A program made the translations under genes and the position numbers. 9,376 nucleotides of DNA from Gammaproteobacteria bacterium (lineage in GTDB: Bacteria; Pseudomonadota; Gammaproteobacteria; Xanthomonadales; Xanthomonadaceae): positions 1-9,376 of the forward strand of contig JANYBA010000314.1 of the NCBI GenBank assembly GCA_025360985.1, in the 5' to 3' direction. The notes under the pieces are model-generated. The model was given only the letters and a program-made list of their open reading frames with translations. It made no database searches and was not told the origin of the DNA. Positions 1 through 6,406 of this stretch are shown here, one piece after another (position 1 is the stretch's first letter; every line of letters starts with the position of its first letter).

Positions 1-189
1 GCCACTTGCATCGACGTAAGCTGCGTACGGGTCGGTATGTTCCAGCAATGCCCTGCTTGGGCCGTATTGATAGTCCTGGCTTCCGGACTGCCGATGAACA
101 GCATTGATCAAGCCTTGACCGACCGACAAGGACGCGCCGGCAATCAAGAGCGCGAAGAGTCCGCTCCTAAGCGAAATGGACAATGCCAT
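1..189 (-). CDS. Membrane protein, N-terminal fragment, possible GT87 (DUF2029) glycosyltransferase
   Basis: An open frame of 63 codons runs from an ATG at 189 off the left edge without a stop. Residues 10-28 (GLFALLIAGASLSVGQGLI) are hydrophobic, as expected of a signal anchor or first membrane helix. They are followed by QDYQYGPSRALLEHTDPYAAY at about 38-58. The pattern of an acidic-aromatic pair, then an A/S-R-x-LL element, then a DPY resembles the first extracytoplasmic loop of polyprenyl-phosphate-dependent GT87 membrane glycosyltransferases. That family call is inference from a short stretch. No in-frame ATG, GTG or TTG lies between this start and the kinase gene, and no strong Shine-Dalgarno is visible. 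The gene lies 76 bases after the kinase stop on the same strand, so it may be the last gene of that operon. That it is a real gene is likely; the family is uncertain. Confidence 0.6.
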   Translation of the reverse strand, partial: MALSISLRSGLFALLIAGASLSVGQGLINAVHRQSGSQDYQYGPSRALLEHTDPYAAYVDASG

Positions 190-228
190 CTTGAGTGTCC
201 CAATGCCCTTTGGAGCCCCAGAATAGGG

Positions 229-268
229 TGACCGTCTTCATTTTCGTCGAGGCTCGTACGAACGGTCA
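229..268 (-). other. Stem-loop across the kinase stop codon
   Basis: Seven-base arms TGACCGT (268-262) and ACGGTCA (235-229) are perfect complements and include the kinase stop codon. Inside them, TCGT (261-258) can pair with ACGA (247-244), and a further 3-bp stem closes a GCC loop. No T-tract follows, so this is not a canonical intrinsic terminator. It could be a 3' stabilising hairpin, a partial terminator or chance. The sequence shows only the symmetry. Confidence 0.3.
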
Positions 269-1786
269 GGGCGAGTTCGCCGGAAGTGCCGGCAGCGTCG
301 GCTTCTCGCCGCGATCGCCGGCCGCGGCGGCGGCATCGAGCTTGACCAGGGTCTCGTCGGCTGGATCCACCGTCAGCCCGAGTCGGGCGATGAAACCGCA
401 GTTGCCCCATTGGCCGCCTTCGCAGGCGAGGTGGGCTTTGCCCTGGTAGTAGCGGATGATCGCCGCGATGCCCGCCTTGGCGCGGGCATTGTCCGGTTGC
501 GTGGCCAGCACCCGGCGATACAGGTACCAGGCGCTGTCGTCTTCGGGCGACTGCAAATGGCGGCCGGCGTTCTCGACGGTCTCGGTGCCTTGCTTGAGGT
601 AGGCATCGGCCTGCGTCAGCGCCGTTTCGATTTCTTCCGGCGGCAGGACCGGCACCGTCGGTGAATTCGGGAAACTGGTGGCCAAGGGCGTGCTGTCGCC
701 GCCGGTGAGCGGCGCGGAGGGAACCGTCGTCACCGGCGCATCGGCAACAGGCGCGGTCGCCTTGGGCCAGAACTGCCAGGCGAGAACGCCGACGACCAGG
801 ACGATCGCCGCTCCGACCGCGGGCATCAGCCATGCCGGCCGTTCGCCGGACTTCGACAGGCTCACCTTGGTGCGTTGCTGGGTCGCAGAGCCGGCGCCGA
901 TGCGCTGGGTCGAGCCCGGCTTGCGGCCGGAGGACAGATGCAGGTTGGCCGAAGGCGGCGCGCTCGCCACCAGTTTCTGGATCGCCTCCACCACCGCCGA
1001 ACCGGTGTTGAGCCGCTCGGCCGGCAGCTTGGCCATCAGTCCGTTGATCAAAGGTTGCAGCCAGGCCTGGCCCATCGGCAATTCCGGCAGCGGGTGGGTC
1101 ACGTGCATCAGCGCCACGGTGAAGGGATCGCTGGCTTTGTAGGGCGGATGCCCGGTGAGCATTTCGAACAGCATCGTGCCGAGGCTGTACAAATCGGAAC
1201 GGCCATCGACCGGCTCGCCGCGCGCCTGCTCCGGGCTCATGTAGTCGGGCGTTCCGACCGAGGTGCCGGCGACGGTCGAGCTGTTGCTGCCGTCCATGGC
1301 CTTGGCGATTCCGAAGTCGGCGAGCACCACCCGGCCATCGGCGCGGAATAGCACGTTGCCCGGCTTGACGTCGCGATGCACGAAGCCCTTCTGGTGGGCG
1401 AAGTCGAGTCCCTGGGCGACGTCGGTGGCGATGTCGAGGCATTCGGCGACGCTCAGGCCGCCCTCGTGGAGGCGTTCCTTGAGCGTGCCGCCGGGAATGT
1501 ATTCGGCGGCGAGGTAGTACACGCCCTTGTGGCAACCGATGTCGAACACGGTGACGAGGTTGGGGTGTTGCAGCTTGGCGGTGATCTTGCCTTCGATCAG
1601 GAAGCGGCTGGCGAATTCGGTGTTGGCGGCCAGCACCGGCGACATCACCTTGAGCGCGACCTCGCGGTCCAGCGATTTCTGCACCGCCAGGAACACCGAG
1701 GCCATGCCACCCTCGCCGATCGGCTTGAGGATGTGGTAGCCGGGGATGTCGATGTCGACGGCGGTAAGCAGGACGGTCGCGTTCAT
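266..1786 (-). CDS. Membrane-anchored Hanks-type Ser/Thr protein kinase
   Basis: Predicted transmembrane Ser/Thr kinase of 506 residues that phosphorylates proteins in the cytoplasm. The kinase domain spans about 17-275: glycine loop GEGGMASV (24-31), ATP lysine K46 in VALK, helix-C glutamate E65, catalytic HRDVKPGN (137-144, D139), DFG (157-159), a Ser/Thr-rich activation loop and GTPDYMSPEQ (178-187). All catalytic residues are present and it is an RD kinase, so it is probably active and activated by loop phosphorylation. A polar linker rich in Ser, Arg and Lys follows, then one membrane helix (about 322-340). The C-terminal part (about 384-485), outside the membrane, is helical and TPR-like, with two cysteines (C455, C463). 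The start is set by the ATGA overlap with the dnaQ stop and an AGGAGG 10 bases upstream. Longer in-frame starts lie inside dnaQ and encode Arg-rich shadow sequence. The kinase family is certain; the substrate is unknown. No partner phosphatase or FHA protein lies in the window. Confidence 0.93.
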   Translation of the reverse strand: MNATVLLTAVDIDIPGYHILKPIGEGGMASVFLAVQKSLDREVALKVMSPVLAANTEFASRFLIEGKITAKLQHPNLVTVFDIGCHKGVYYLAAEYIPGGTLKERLHEGGLSVAECLDIATDVAQGLDFAHQKGFVHRDVKPGNVLFRADGRVVLADFGIAKAMDGSNSSTVAGTSVGTPDYMSPEQARGEPVDGRSDLYSLGTMLFEMLTGHPPYKASDPFTVALMHVTHPLPELPMGQAWLQPLINGLMAKLPAERLNTGSAVVEAIQKLVASAPPSANLHLSSGRKPGSTQRIGAGSATQQRTKVSLSKSGERPAWLMPAVGAAIVLVVGVLAWQFWPKATAPVADAPVTTVPSAPLTGGDSTPLATSFPNSPTVPVLPPEEIETALTQADAYLKQGTETVENAGRHLQSPEDDSAWYLYRRVLATQPDNARAKAGIAAIIRYYQGKAHLACEGGQWGNCGFIARLGLTVDPADETLVKLDAAAAAGDRGEKPTLPALPANSP

Positions 1787-1802
1787 GCCGGTTGTTCCTC
1801 CT
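1783..1802 (-). promoter_or_regulatory. Ribosome binding site and ATGA coupling junction dnaQ/kinase
   Basis: The dnaQ stop TGA (1785-1783) overlaps the kinase ATG (1786-1784). A consensus Shine-Dalgarno AGGAGG (1802-1797) lies in the last dnaQ codons, 10 bases before the ATG. This decides the kinase start. It suggests terminating ribosomes re-initiate on the kinase, with an added chance of independent initiation at the strong site. Confidence 0.75.
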
Positions 1803-2499
1803 GCCACAGGAGTCGCCCGGCCTTGCCGGCGATCTTCGCGAGCCGGGCGCGGTGCGCCGCCAGTTCGTCGGCGCTGGCGCGGAGCACGCGCGGCCGCTGC
1901 GTCGGCAGCTCGGCAGCGCCGATGCCCGTGCCTGGATCCACCGGAGTGGACTCGGCGTGGCTGAAGCCGAGCGCGCATTGGCCGGCGGTGAGCGCCAGGT
2001 AAACCTCGGTGAGCAACTCGGCATCGAGCAGGGCGCCATGGAGTTTGCGGTGCGCGTTGTCCACGCTCAGGCGCCGGCACAAGGCGTCGAGCGAATTGCG
2101 CTGGCCCGGGAAACGCTCGCGCGCCAATGCCAGCGTGTCCAGCACCTGCGCGTGGTCGCCCATGCGGCCGTGCTGCGCGCCGGCCAGCGACAATTCGTAG
2201 TCGAGGAAGCCGATGTCGAAGCTCGCGTTGTGGATCACCAGCTCGGCACCGCGGATGAAGTCGAGGAATTCGTCCACGACCTGGACGAAGCGCGGCTTGT
2301 CGGTGAGGAAGGCGAGGCTCAGGCCGGTGATCTCCTGGGCGCCGGGTTCCATCTCGCGATCCGGGTTGAGGTAGCGCTGGAAGCGGCGCCCGGTCGGGCG
2401 CCGTTCGATGATCTCGATGGCGCCGATTTCCACGACCCGGTTGCCCTTTTCCCAGGACAGGCCCGTGGTCTCGGTGTCGAGCACGACCTGGCGGATCAT
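1783..2499 (-). CDS. dnaQ: DNA polymerase III epsilon subunit (3'-5' proofreading exonuclease)
   Basis: Proofreading subunit of the replicative polymerase core, which removes mispaired 3' nucleotides with two metal ions. It has 238 residues, against 243 in E. coli. Exo I is DTETTG with D8 and E10; Exo II is HNASFD (90-95, D95); Exo III-epsilon is KLHGALLD with H154 and D159. This is the DEDDh set, complete. The C-terminal tail (about 207-233, [10 protein letters not shown] then RLLW) matches the polymerase-alpha-binding end of E. coli epsilon, so this is true DnaQ rather than a stand-alone exonuclease. The ATG at 2499 overlaps the rnhA stop as ATGA and has a GGAG six bases upstream. A longer in-frame start runs back through rnhA and is rejected. 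In E. coli, rnhA and dnaQ are adjacent but divergent; here they are co-directional and coupled. Confidence 0.97.
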   Translation of the reverse strand: MIRQVVLDTETTGLSWEKGNRVVEIGAIEIIERRPTGRRFQRYLNPDREMEPGAQEITGLSLAFLTDKPRFVQVVDEFLDFIRGAELVIHNASFDIGFLDYELSLAGAQHGRMGDHAQVLDTLALARERFPGQRNSLDALCRRLSVDNAHRKLHGALLDAELLTEVYLALTAGQCALGFSHAESTPVDPGTGIGAAELPTQRPRVLRASADELAAHRARLAKIAGKAGRLLWQEEQPA

Positions 2500-2945
2500 G
2501 CCGCGCTCCGGTCGCGCATGCGCTCGGCGGCGTTGCGCGCGAGCGCGTCGACGCGCTCGTTCTCGACGTGGCCGGCGTGTCCTTTCACCCAATGCCACTT
2601 CACCTGGTGGCGGCCGGACGCGGCTTGCAGGCGCAGCCAGAGGTCCTGGTTCTTGACCGGATCGCCGCCGGCGGTTTTCCAGCCGCGCCGGATCCAGTTC
2701 GGCAGCCATTCGCCGATGCCTTTCTGCACGTACTGCGAGTCGGTGTGCAATGCCACCGCGCAAGGGCGATCGAGCGCTTCCAGCGCCATGATCGCCGCCA
2801 GCAATTCCATCCGGTTGTTGGTGGTGTCGGGATCGCCGCCGGACAACTCGCGTTCGACCCGGCCGTGGCGCAGCAGTGCGCCCCAACCGCCGGGACCCGG
2901 GTTGCCGATGCATGCGCCGTCGGTGTGGATTTCCACCTGCTTCAT
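2496..2945 (-). CDS. rnhA: Ribonuclease HI
   Basis: Degrades the RNA strand of RNA:DNA hybrids, acting on R-loops, primers and misincorporated ribonucleotides. It has 149 residues, close to the 155 of E. coli. It begins with the strand [16 protein letters not shown]; the metal-binding residues are D9, E47 (NNRMEL), D69 (HTDSQYV) and D133 (RVDALA), with the catalytic-loop H123 in VKGHAGH. The basic [10 protein letters not shown] handle region (about 84-93) is present, as in type 1 bacterial enzymes. An AGGAAAG Shine-Dalgarno sits just before the ATG. It follows the methyltransferase by 16 bases and overlaps dnaQ by 4. Confidence 0.97.
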   Translation of the reverse strand: MKQVEIHTDGACIGNPGPGGWGALLRHGRVERELSGGDPDTTNNRMELLAAIMALEALDRPCAVALHTDSQYVQKGIGEWLPNWIRRGWKTAGGDPVKNQDLWLRLQAASGRHQVKWHWVKGHAGHVENERVDALARNAAERMRDRSAA

Positions 2946-2961
2946 TCGCTTTCCTGCCTGC

Positions 2962-3639
2962 TCATCCGAGACTGACCCCGGGCCGTAGACTCGCGGCCGA
3001 CGCCGATTTTCGCAAGGGGGTCAATGGCGCATCGCGGCGGCGCAACACCAGCAGGTAGGCCGGGCGCAGCGTGTCGCCCCAGCGATTGCCCATCCTGCTG
3101 GCGCCACCCAGGCGGCAAGGCCCGAGGAACTGTCGGGACATGGTGGAAAAACCGCATTCGCGCGCCATCTGGTCGGACGTGCCGACGCTGCGCAGGCGGG
3201 CGCCGGCGCGCCCGTGGCGAAACACGCAGGGGCTCCAGGGATTGAGGCCGAATACCATGGCAACGCCTTCGGGCTTGAGCACGCGCCGGAACTCGACCAG
3301 CAGCGCGTGCGGCGCCGGCGAGGTCTCGAGCACGAAGCAGGCGTAGACCAGCGATTGGCTTTCCGACGCGAACGGCAATTCGTCGTCGCCGCACTGCACC
3401 TGGCCCGAGAAACCTTGGTCGATCCGATGCAGGCTCACGACCTGCGAAAGCATGTTGCCGGAGAGTTCCGGGGCGATGTCCGCCAATGGCCGCATGTACA
3501 GCCCGCTGTGTCCGAATACCCGGGTCAATTCCGGGATCGCGTTGCGTTGCACGTCGGCCAGCATGCGTCGTCCGACCTCGCGCGACAGCCAGTCGATAGG
3601 CGGCGCGGATGGTTGACGGAAGGGGCGCAGGGAAGGCAT
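2962..3639 (-). CDS. YafS-like methyltransferase-domain protein, degenerate SAM site
   Basis: Protein of 225 residues at the position held by yafS in E. coli, between gloB and rnhA. The middle resembles the Methyltransf_11 fold: DELPFASES (86-94), a helix with [11 protein letters not shown] (104-114), [10 protein letters not shown] (116-125), then VFGLNPWSP (129-137), close to the GFNP motif of YafS. The usual glycine motif I (E/DxGxGxG) near the N-terminus is not seen. In its place is [16 protein letters not shown] (40-55), similar to the YafS pattern. The start at 3639 is chosen because the protein then begins like the family; the longer reading frame crosses into gloB. Substrate and activity are unknown. 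It may be an active methyltransferase with an unusual SAM pocket or a non-catalytic relative. It is first in the leftward operon with rnhA, dnaQ and the kinase. Confidence 0.82.
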   Translation of the reverse strand: MPSLRPFRQPSAPPIDWLSREVGRRMLADVQRNAIPELTRVFGHSGLYMRPLADIAPELSGNMLSQVVSLHRIDQGFSGQVQCGDDELPFASESQSLVYACFVLETSPAPHALLVEFRRVLKPEGVAMVFGLNPWSPCVFRHGRAGARLRSVGTSDQMARECGFSTMSRQFLGPCRLGGASRMGNRWGDTLRPAYLLVLRRRDAPLTPLRKSASAASLRPGVSLG

Positions 3640-3682
3640 GGTCCGGATTCTGCGGCAATCCGCCAGTCCGGTCACGCCCCGC
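3640..3682. promoter_or_regulatory. Divergent promoter spacer with a dyad
   Basis: This 43-base spacer separates the divergent starts of the methyltransferase and gloB, and must hold or adjoin the promoters of both operons. It contains a dyad CGGATT (3644-3649) / AATCCG (3657-3662) with a 7-base centre, and a direct repeat GTCCGG (3641-3646 and 3666-3671). I cannot recognise convincing -35/-10 pairs in either direction; core promoters may extend into the two coding regions. The dyad could be an operator, but that is inference from symmetry. Confidence 0.35.
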
Positions 3683-4447
3683 ATGCTGACGTTGCGCCCC
3701 CTGCCCGCGTTCTCCGACAACTACATCTGGACCCTGTCCAATGCCAGTAGCCAGGGCTTGGTAGTGGATCCTGGCGAAGCCGGCCCCGTGCTGCAGGCCG
3801 TCGCCGAGGGACTGGTGCCCGTCGCGATCCTGCTCACGCACCACCATCCTGACCACGTGGGCGGAACCCGCGAACTGCTGGAGCGATTTGCCGTTCCCTG
3901 CTATGCGCCATTCGACGATCGCATCAGCGCCCCGACCGTGCGCGTGCGCGATGGCGATCGGTTCGCGATTCCGGAACTCGACCTGGAATTGGAGGTGCTG
4001 GAAATTCCCGGCCACACGCTCAGCCACATCGCCTTCCATGGCGGCGGGATCGTGTTCTGCGGCGACACCTTGTTCAGCCTCGGCTGCGGCCGGATGTTCG
4101 AAGGCACGCCCACGCAGATGCTGTCGTCGCTCGATCGACTGGCGGCGCTGCCGGGCGAAACCCTGGTTTGCTGCGGCCACGAATATACCCAGGCCAATGC
4201 CCGTTTTTCCCGCGCCGCCGAGCCGGAGAACCACGAACGCGATCGGCGCAGCGCCGAGGTCGACGACCTGCGCGCCCGCGGCCTTCCCAGCGTTCCCAGC
4301 CACTTGGCCAGCGAACGCGCCTGCAATCCCTTCCTGCGCGTGGACCAGCCCGGCGTCCTGGCCACGCTGCATGCGCGCGGGATCGTCGTCGAAGATCGCG
4401 TGCAGGCATTCGCCGCCTTGCGCTCGTGGAAAGACGGATTCTCCTGA
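3683..4447 (+). CDS. gloB: Hydroxyacylglutathione hydrolase (glyoxalase II)
   Basis: Hydrolyses S-lactoylglutathione to D-lactate and glutathione, the second step of methylglyoxal detoxification in the cytosol. Metallo-beta-lactamase fold, 254 residues (E. coli 251). Binuclear metal ligands are all present: THHHPDH (52-58: H53, H55, D57, H58), H111 in PGHT, D128 in FCGDTLF, H166 in CCGHEYT. GCGRMFEGT (134-142) and the C-terminal R247/K250 (LRSWKDGF), which align with glutathione-binding residues of the family, support glyoxalase II over other MBL hydrolases. The start MLTLRPLPAFSDNYIW matches the E. coli N-terminus; an ATG at 3638 would add 15 residues with no family match and overlap the divergent start. 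The stop overlaps the next start as TGATG. Confidence 0.96.
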   Translation: MLTLRPLPAFSDNYIWTLSNASSQGLVVDPGEAGPVLQAVAEGLVPVAILLTHHHPDHVGGTRELLERFAVPCYAPFDDRISAPTVRVRDGDRFAIPELDLELEVLEIPGHTLSHIAFHGGGIVFCGDTLFSLGCGRMFEGTPTQMLSSLDRLAALPGETLVCCGHEYTQANARFSRAAEPENHERDRRSAEVDDLRARGLPSVPSHLASERACNPFLRVDQPGVLATLHARGIVVEDRVQAFAALRSWKDGFS

Positions 4448-5469
4448 TGAATCCGCTGGTTCGCTCGGCGATCGCAGCTTCGCTGTTCCTGCTTGCCGCC
4501 TGCCAGCAGGCCGTCCGACCGAACCTCACCGACGTGCTGACACCGGTCGAGTCGTCACCACCGGCGCAGTGGGAACCGCTACCGGAAACGGCGCGGGCGC
4601 CGGCGCCAATGGCCGTCGCGCCGGATCCGGTGTTCGGATCCGGCGAAGAAGTGTTCGCACGCTTGCGCAGCGGCATCGAGGCCGAAGCCTGCAATTCCGG
4701 TGGCGAGATGGCGCGCCGGTGGCAAAGACGATTCAGCGCCAATCCGACCGCGTTCGCCCGGCAGCTGGCGGCCGCGCTGCCCTTGATGGATTACGTCGTC
4801 GGCCAGATCGAGTTGGCGCAGTTGCCGTCGGTATTCGCGTTGATCCCGCTGATCGAGAGCAACTACCGCGCCAATGCCGTCGGCGTCGGCGCGCCGCTCG
4901 GCCTGTGGCAGATGATTCCGAGCACCGCGCGCAACCACGGCGTCGTCATCAAGTCCGGATACGACGGTCGCCTGTCGCCGATCGAATCCACGCACGCCGC
5001 CCTGTCCTACCTCGATACCTTGCAGGCGATGATGGGACGCTGGCCGGCCACGGTCATGGCCTACAACGCCGGCGAAAACCGCGTGCGGGCGGCACTGGCC
5101 CGCGCGGCCGCGGGCGACCCCGCCGCCGGGACACGCCACCCGCCGGGATTGGCCGACGTCACCTACGAATACGTGGCGAAGCTGCAGGCCTTGTCCTGCC
5201 TGATCGCCGATCCGGCGCGCGCCGGCATCGAATTGCCTTTGCAGGCACGCTTCGAGCGCATGCGCGAACTGACGATGGACGCGGACATCGATAGCGTCGA
5301 ACAGTTCGCCAAGCGCCAGGGCATCGACGCCAAAGTCTTGCGCGGGCTCAACCCGGCCTACCGGGGTGGCCGCGTCGCGACGGGCGCACCGCGCCGGATA
5401 TTGGTGCCGGCATCGGCGCTGGTGGCCACGGCCGCGCCGCCGCCGCCGGATGCGCCAGCCTCGCCATGA
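4447..5469 (+). CDS. mltD: MltD-like membrane-bound lytic murein transglycosylase, lipoprotein, no LysM repeats
   Basis: Cleaves the MurNAc-GlcNAc bond of peptidoglycan with formation of 1,6-anhydroMurNAc; predicted periplasmic and lipid-anchored. It has 340 residues. The signal peptide ends in lipobox LAAC (C19). The SLT domain spans about 118-222: catalytic E137 in [19 protein letters not shown] (152-161), SYLDTL (187-192) and AYNAGENRV (205-213). [10 protein letters not shown] (240-249) is the post-SLT helix typical of MltD. A degenerate segment at about 283-325 ([22 protein letters not shown], then ILVP) aligns with the LysM-like remnant that precedes true LysM repeats in E. coli MltD. 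The protein then ends in a Pro/Ala tail with no LysM copies, so it is about 110 residues shorter than E. coli MltD. Residue 20 is Gln, not Asp, which favours outer-membrane sorting. It is coupled to gloB, its neighbour in E. coli too. Confidence 0.9.
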   Translation: MNPLVRSAIAASLFLLAACQQAVRPNLTDVLTPVESSPPAQWEPLPETARAPAPMAVAPDPVFGSGEEVFARLRSGIEAEACNSGGEMARRWQRRFSANPTAFARQLAAALPLMDYVVGQIELAQLPSVFALIPLIESNYRANAVGVGAPLGLWQMIPSTARNHGVVIKSGYDGRLSPIESTHAALSYLDTLQAMMGRWPATVMAYNAGENRVRAALARAAAGDPAAGTRHPPGLADVTYEYVAKLQALSCLIADPARAGIELPLQARFERMRELTMDADIDSVEQFAKRQGIDAKVLRGLNPAYRGGRVATGAPRRILVPASALVATAAPPPPDAPASP

Positions 5470-5539
5470 CCATTCCATGCTTGGCGGTATGGCACTGGCG
5501 AGTCCACACTATCGGCATCATTCAAGGGGGAGGACACAC
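5470..5539 (+). promoter_or_regulatory. Upstream region of fabI with strong ribosome binding site
   Basis: Seventy bases separate the transglycosylase stop from the fabI ATG. GGGGGAGG (5526-5533) lies six bases before the ATG and fixes the start. TTGGCG (5481-5486) resembles a -35 box, but the nearest AT-rich hexamer is about 20 bases away and poor, so no promoter is asserted. No terminator hairpin follows the upstream gene, so read-through into fabI is possible. Confidence 0.5.
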
Positions 5540-6331
5540 ATGGGATTCCTGACCGGCAAGCGCGCCCTGATCACCGGCATCGCCAGCCAGCGCTCGATCG
5601 CCAACGGCATCGCCGAATCCATGCGCCGCGAAGGCGCCGAGCTGGCGTTCACCTACCAGAACGAAAAACTCAAGTCGCGGGTGGAAGAAGCCGCCGCCGA
5701 ATACGGATCGAGCATCGTGCTGCCGCTGGACGTCGCCGACGACGCCCAGATCGATGCCTGTTTCGCCGAATTGGCCAAGCATTGGGATGGCCTGGACATC
5801 CTCGTCCACTCGATCGGCTTCGCGCCGCGCGAGGCGATCGACGGCGAATACCTGCAGGGCCTGACCCGGGAGAATTTCCGCATCGCCCACGACATCTCGG
5901 CCTACTCGCTATCCGCTCTCGCCAAGGTCGCGCGCCCGATGATGAAGGGCCGCAACGGCAGCATCCTGACGCTCAGTTACCTGGGCGCGGAGCGCGCGCT
6001 CGCCAACTACAACGTGATGGGCGTGGCCAAGGCCGCGCTCGAAGCCAGCGTTCGCTACCTCGCCCTCAACCTCGGCCCCGAGGGGACGCGCGTCAACGCG
6101 ATCTCGGCCGGGCCGATCAAGACCCTGGCCGCGGCGGGCATCGCCAATTTCCGCAAGATGCTCGGCCACGTCGAGGAATACGCGCCGCTGCGCCGGAGCG
6201 TGACCATCGAGGACGTCGGCAACGTCGCCGCCTTCCTGTGCTCGGACCTGGCCGCCGGCGTCACCGGCGAGATCACCTACGTCGATGCCGGCTACAACAT
6301 CCTCGGGATGACCGGCATCGAAGGCGTCTGA
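5540..6331 (+). CDS. fabI: Enoyl-[acyl-carrier-protein] reductase (NADH), FabI type
   Basis: Catalyses the last reduction of each fatty-acid elongation cycle, trans-2-enoyl-ACP to acyl-ACP. It is a cytosolic divergent SDR enzyme of 263 residues (E. coli 262). The cofactor motif [13 protein letters not shown] (13-25) is the FabI variant of the glycine loop. LVHSIGFAP (88-96) and [21 protein letters not shown] contain the catalytic tyrosines Y147 and Y157 and K164, with the FabI Y-x6-K spacing. [13 protein letters not shown] (186-198) and FRKM (204-207) form the substrate-loop region. Residues equivalent to E. coli G93, M159 and F203, where triclosan-resistance changes occur, are G93, M160 and F204, unchanged, so triclosan sensitivity is expected by homology. 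It is probably its own transcription unit, ending at a shared terminator. Confidence 0.97.
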   Translation: MGFLTGKRALITGIASQRSIANGIAESMRREGAELAFTYQNEKLKSRVEEAAAEYGSSIVLPLDVADDAQIDACFAELAKHWDGLDILVHSIGFAPREAIDGEYLQGLTRENFRIAHDISAYSLSALAKVARPMMKGRNGSILTLSYLGAERALANYNVMGVAKAALEASVRYLALNLGPEGTRVNAISAGPIKTLAAAGIANFRKMLGHVEEYAPLRRSVTIEDVGNVAAFLCSDLAAGVTGEITYVDAGYNILGMTGIEGV

Positions 6332-6361
6332 ACGACGATCGCCTTCAGCCTCGATGCAAAG

Positions 6362-6390
6362 AAAAAACCCGGCCGAGGCCGGGTTTTTTT
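6362..6390. terminator. Bidirectional intrinsic terminator between fabI and ppiD
   Basis: Stem CCCGGC (6368-6373) pairs with GCCGGG (6378-6383) around a CGAG loop, flanked by A6 (6362-6367) and T7 (6384-6390). The structure reads as a hairpin plus U-tract on both strands. It terminates fabI, whose stop is 30 bases upstream, and ppiD, whose stop is 16 bases away on the other side. Confidence 0.93.
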
Positions 6391-6406
6391 CGCCTGCGGA
6401 CTGGTC

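Noticed and set aside
144..2039. A 631-codon minus-strand frame overlapping the kinase
   Set aside because: It is a frame-shifted reading of the kinase gene, rich in Arg, Pro and Gly, with none of the kinase motifs.
1787..2080. Longer N-terminus for the kinase
   Set aside because: The extra 98 residues overlap dnaQ and are Arg-rich shadow sequence; the ATG at 1786 has AGGAGG and the ATGA coupling.
3638..3682. Earlier gloB start at 3638
   Set aside because: The added 15 residues do not resemble the family; the ATG at 3683 aligns with the E. coli GloB N-terminus. An AGGGA upstream of 3638 leaves slight doubt.
2942..4372. A 476-codon minus-strand frame opposite gloB and overlapping the methyltransferase
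   Set aside because: Covers well-supported genes in other frames; the product has no recognisable domain and is Arg/Gly-rich shadow sequence.
5481..5515. Sigma-54-like TGGCAC upstream of fabI
   Set aside because: The -12 half (TTGCW) is missing at the required spacing, and fabI is a housekeeping gene.
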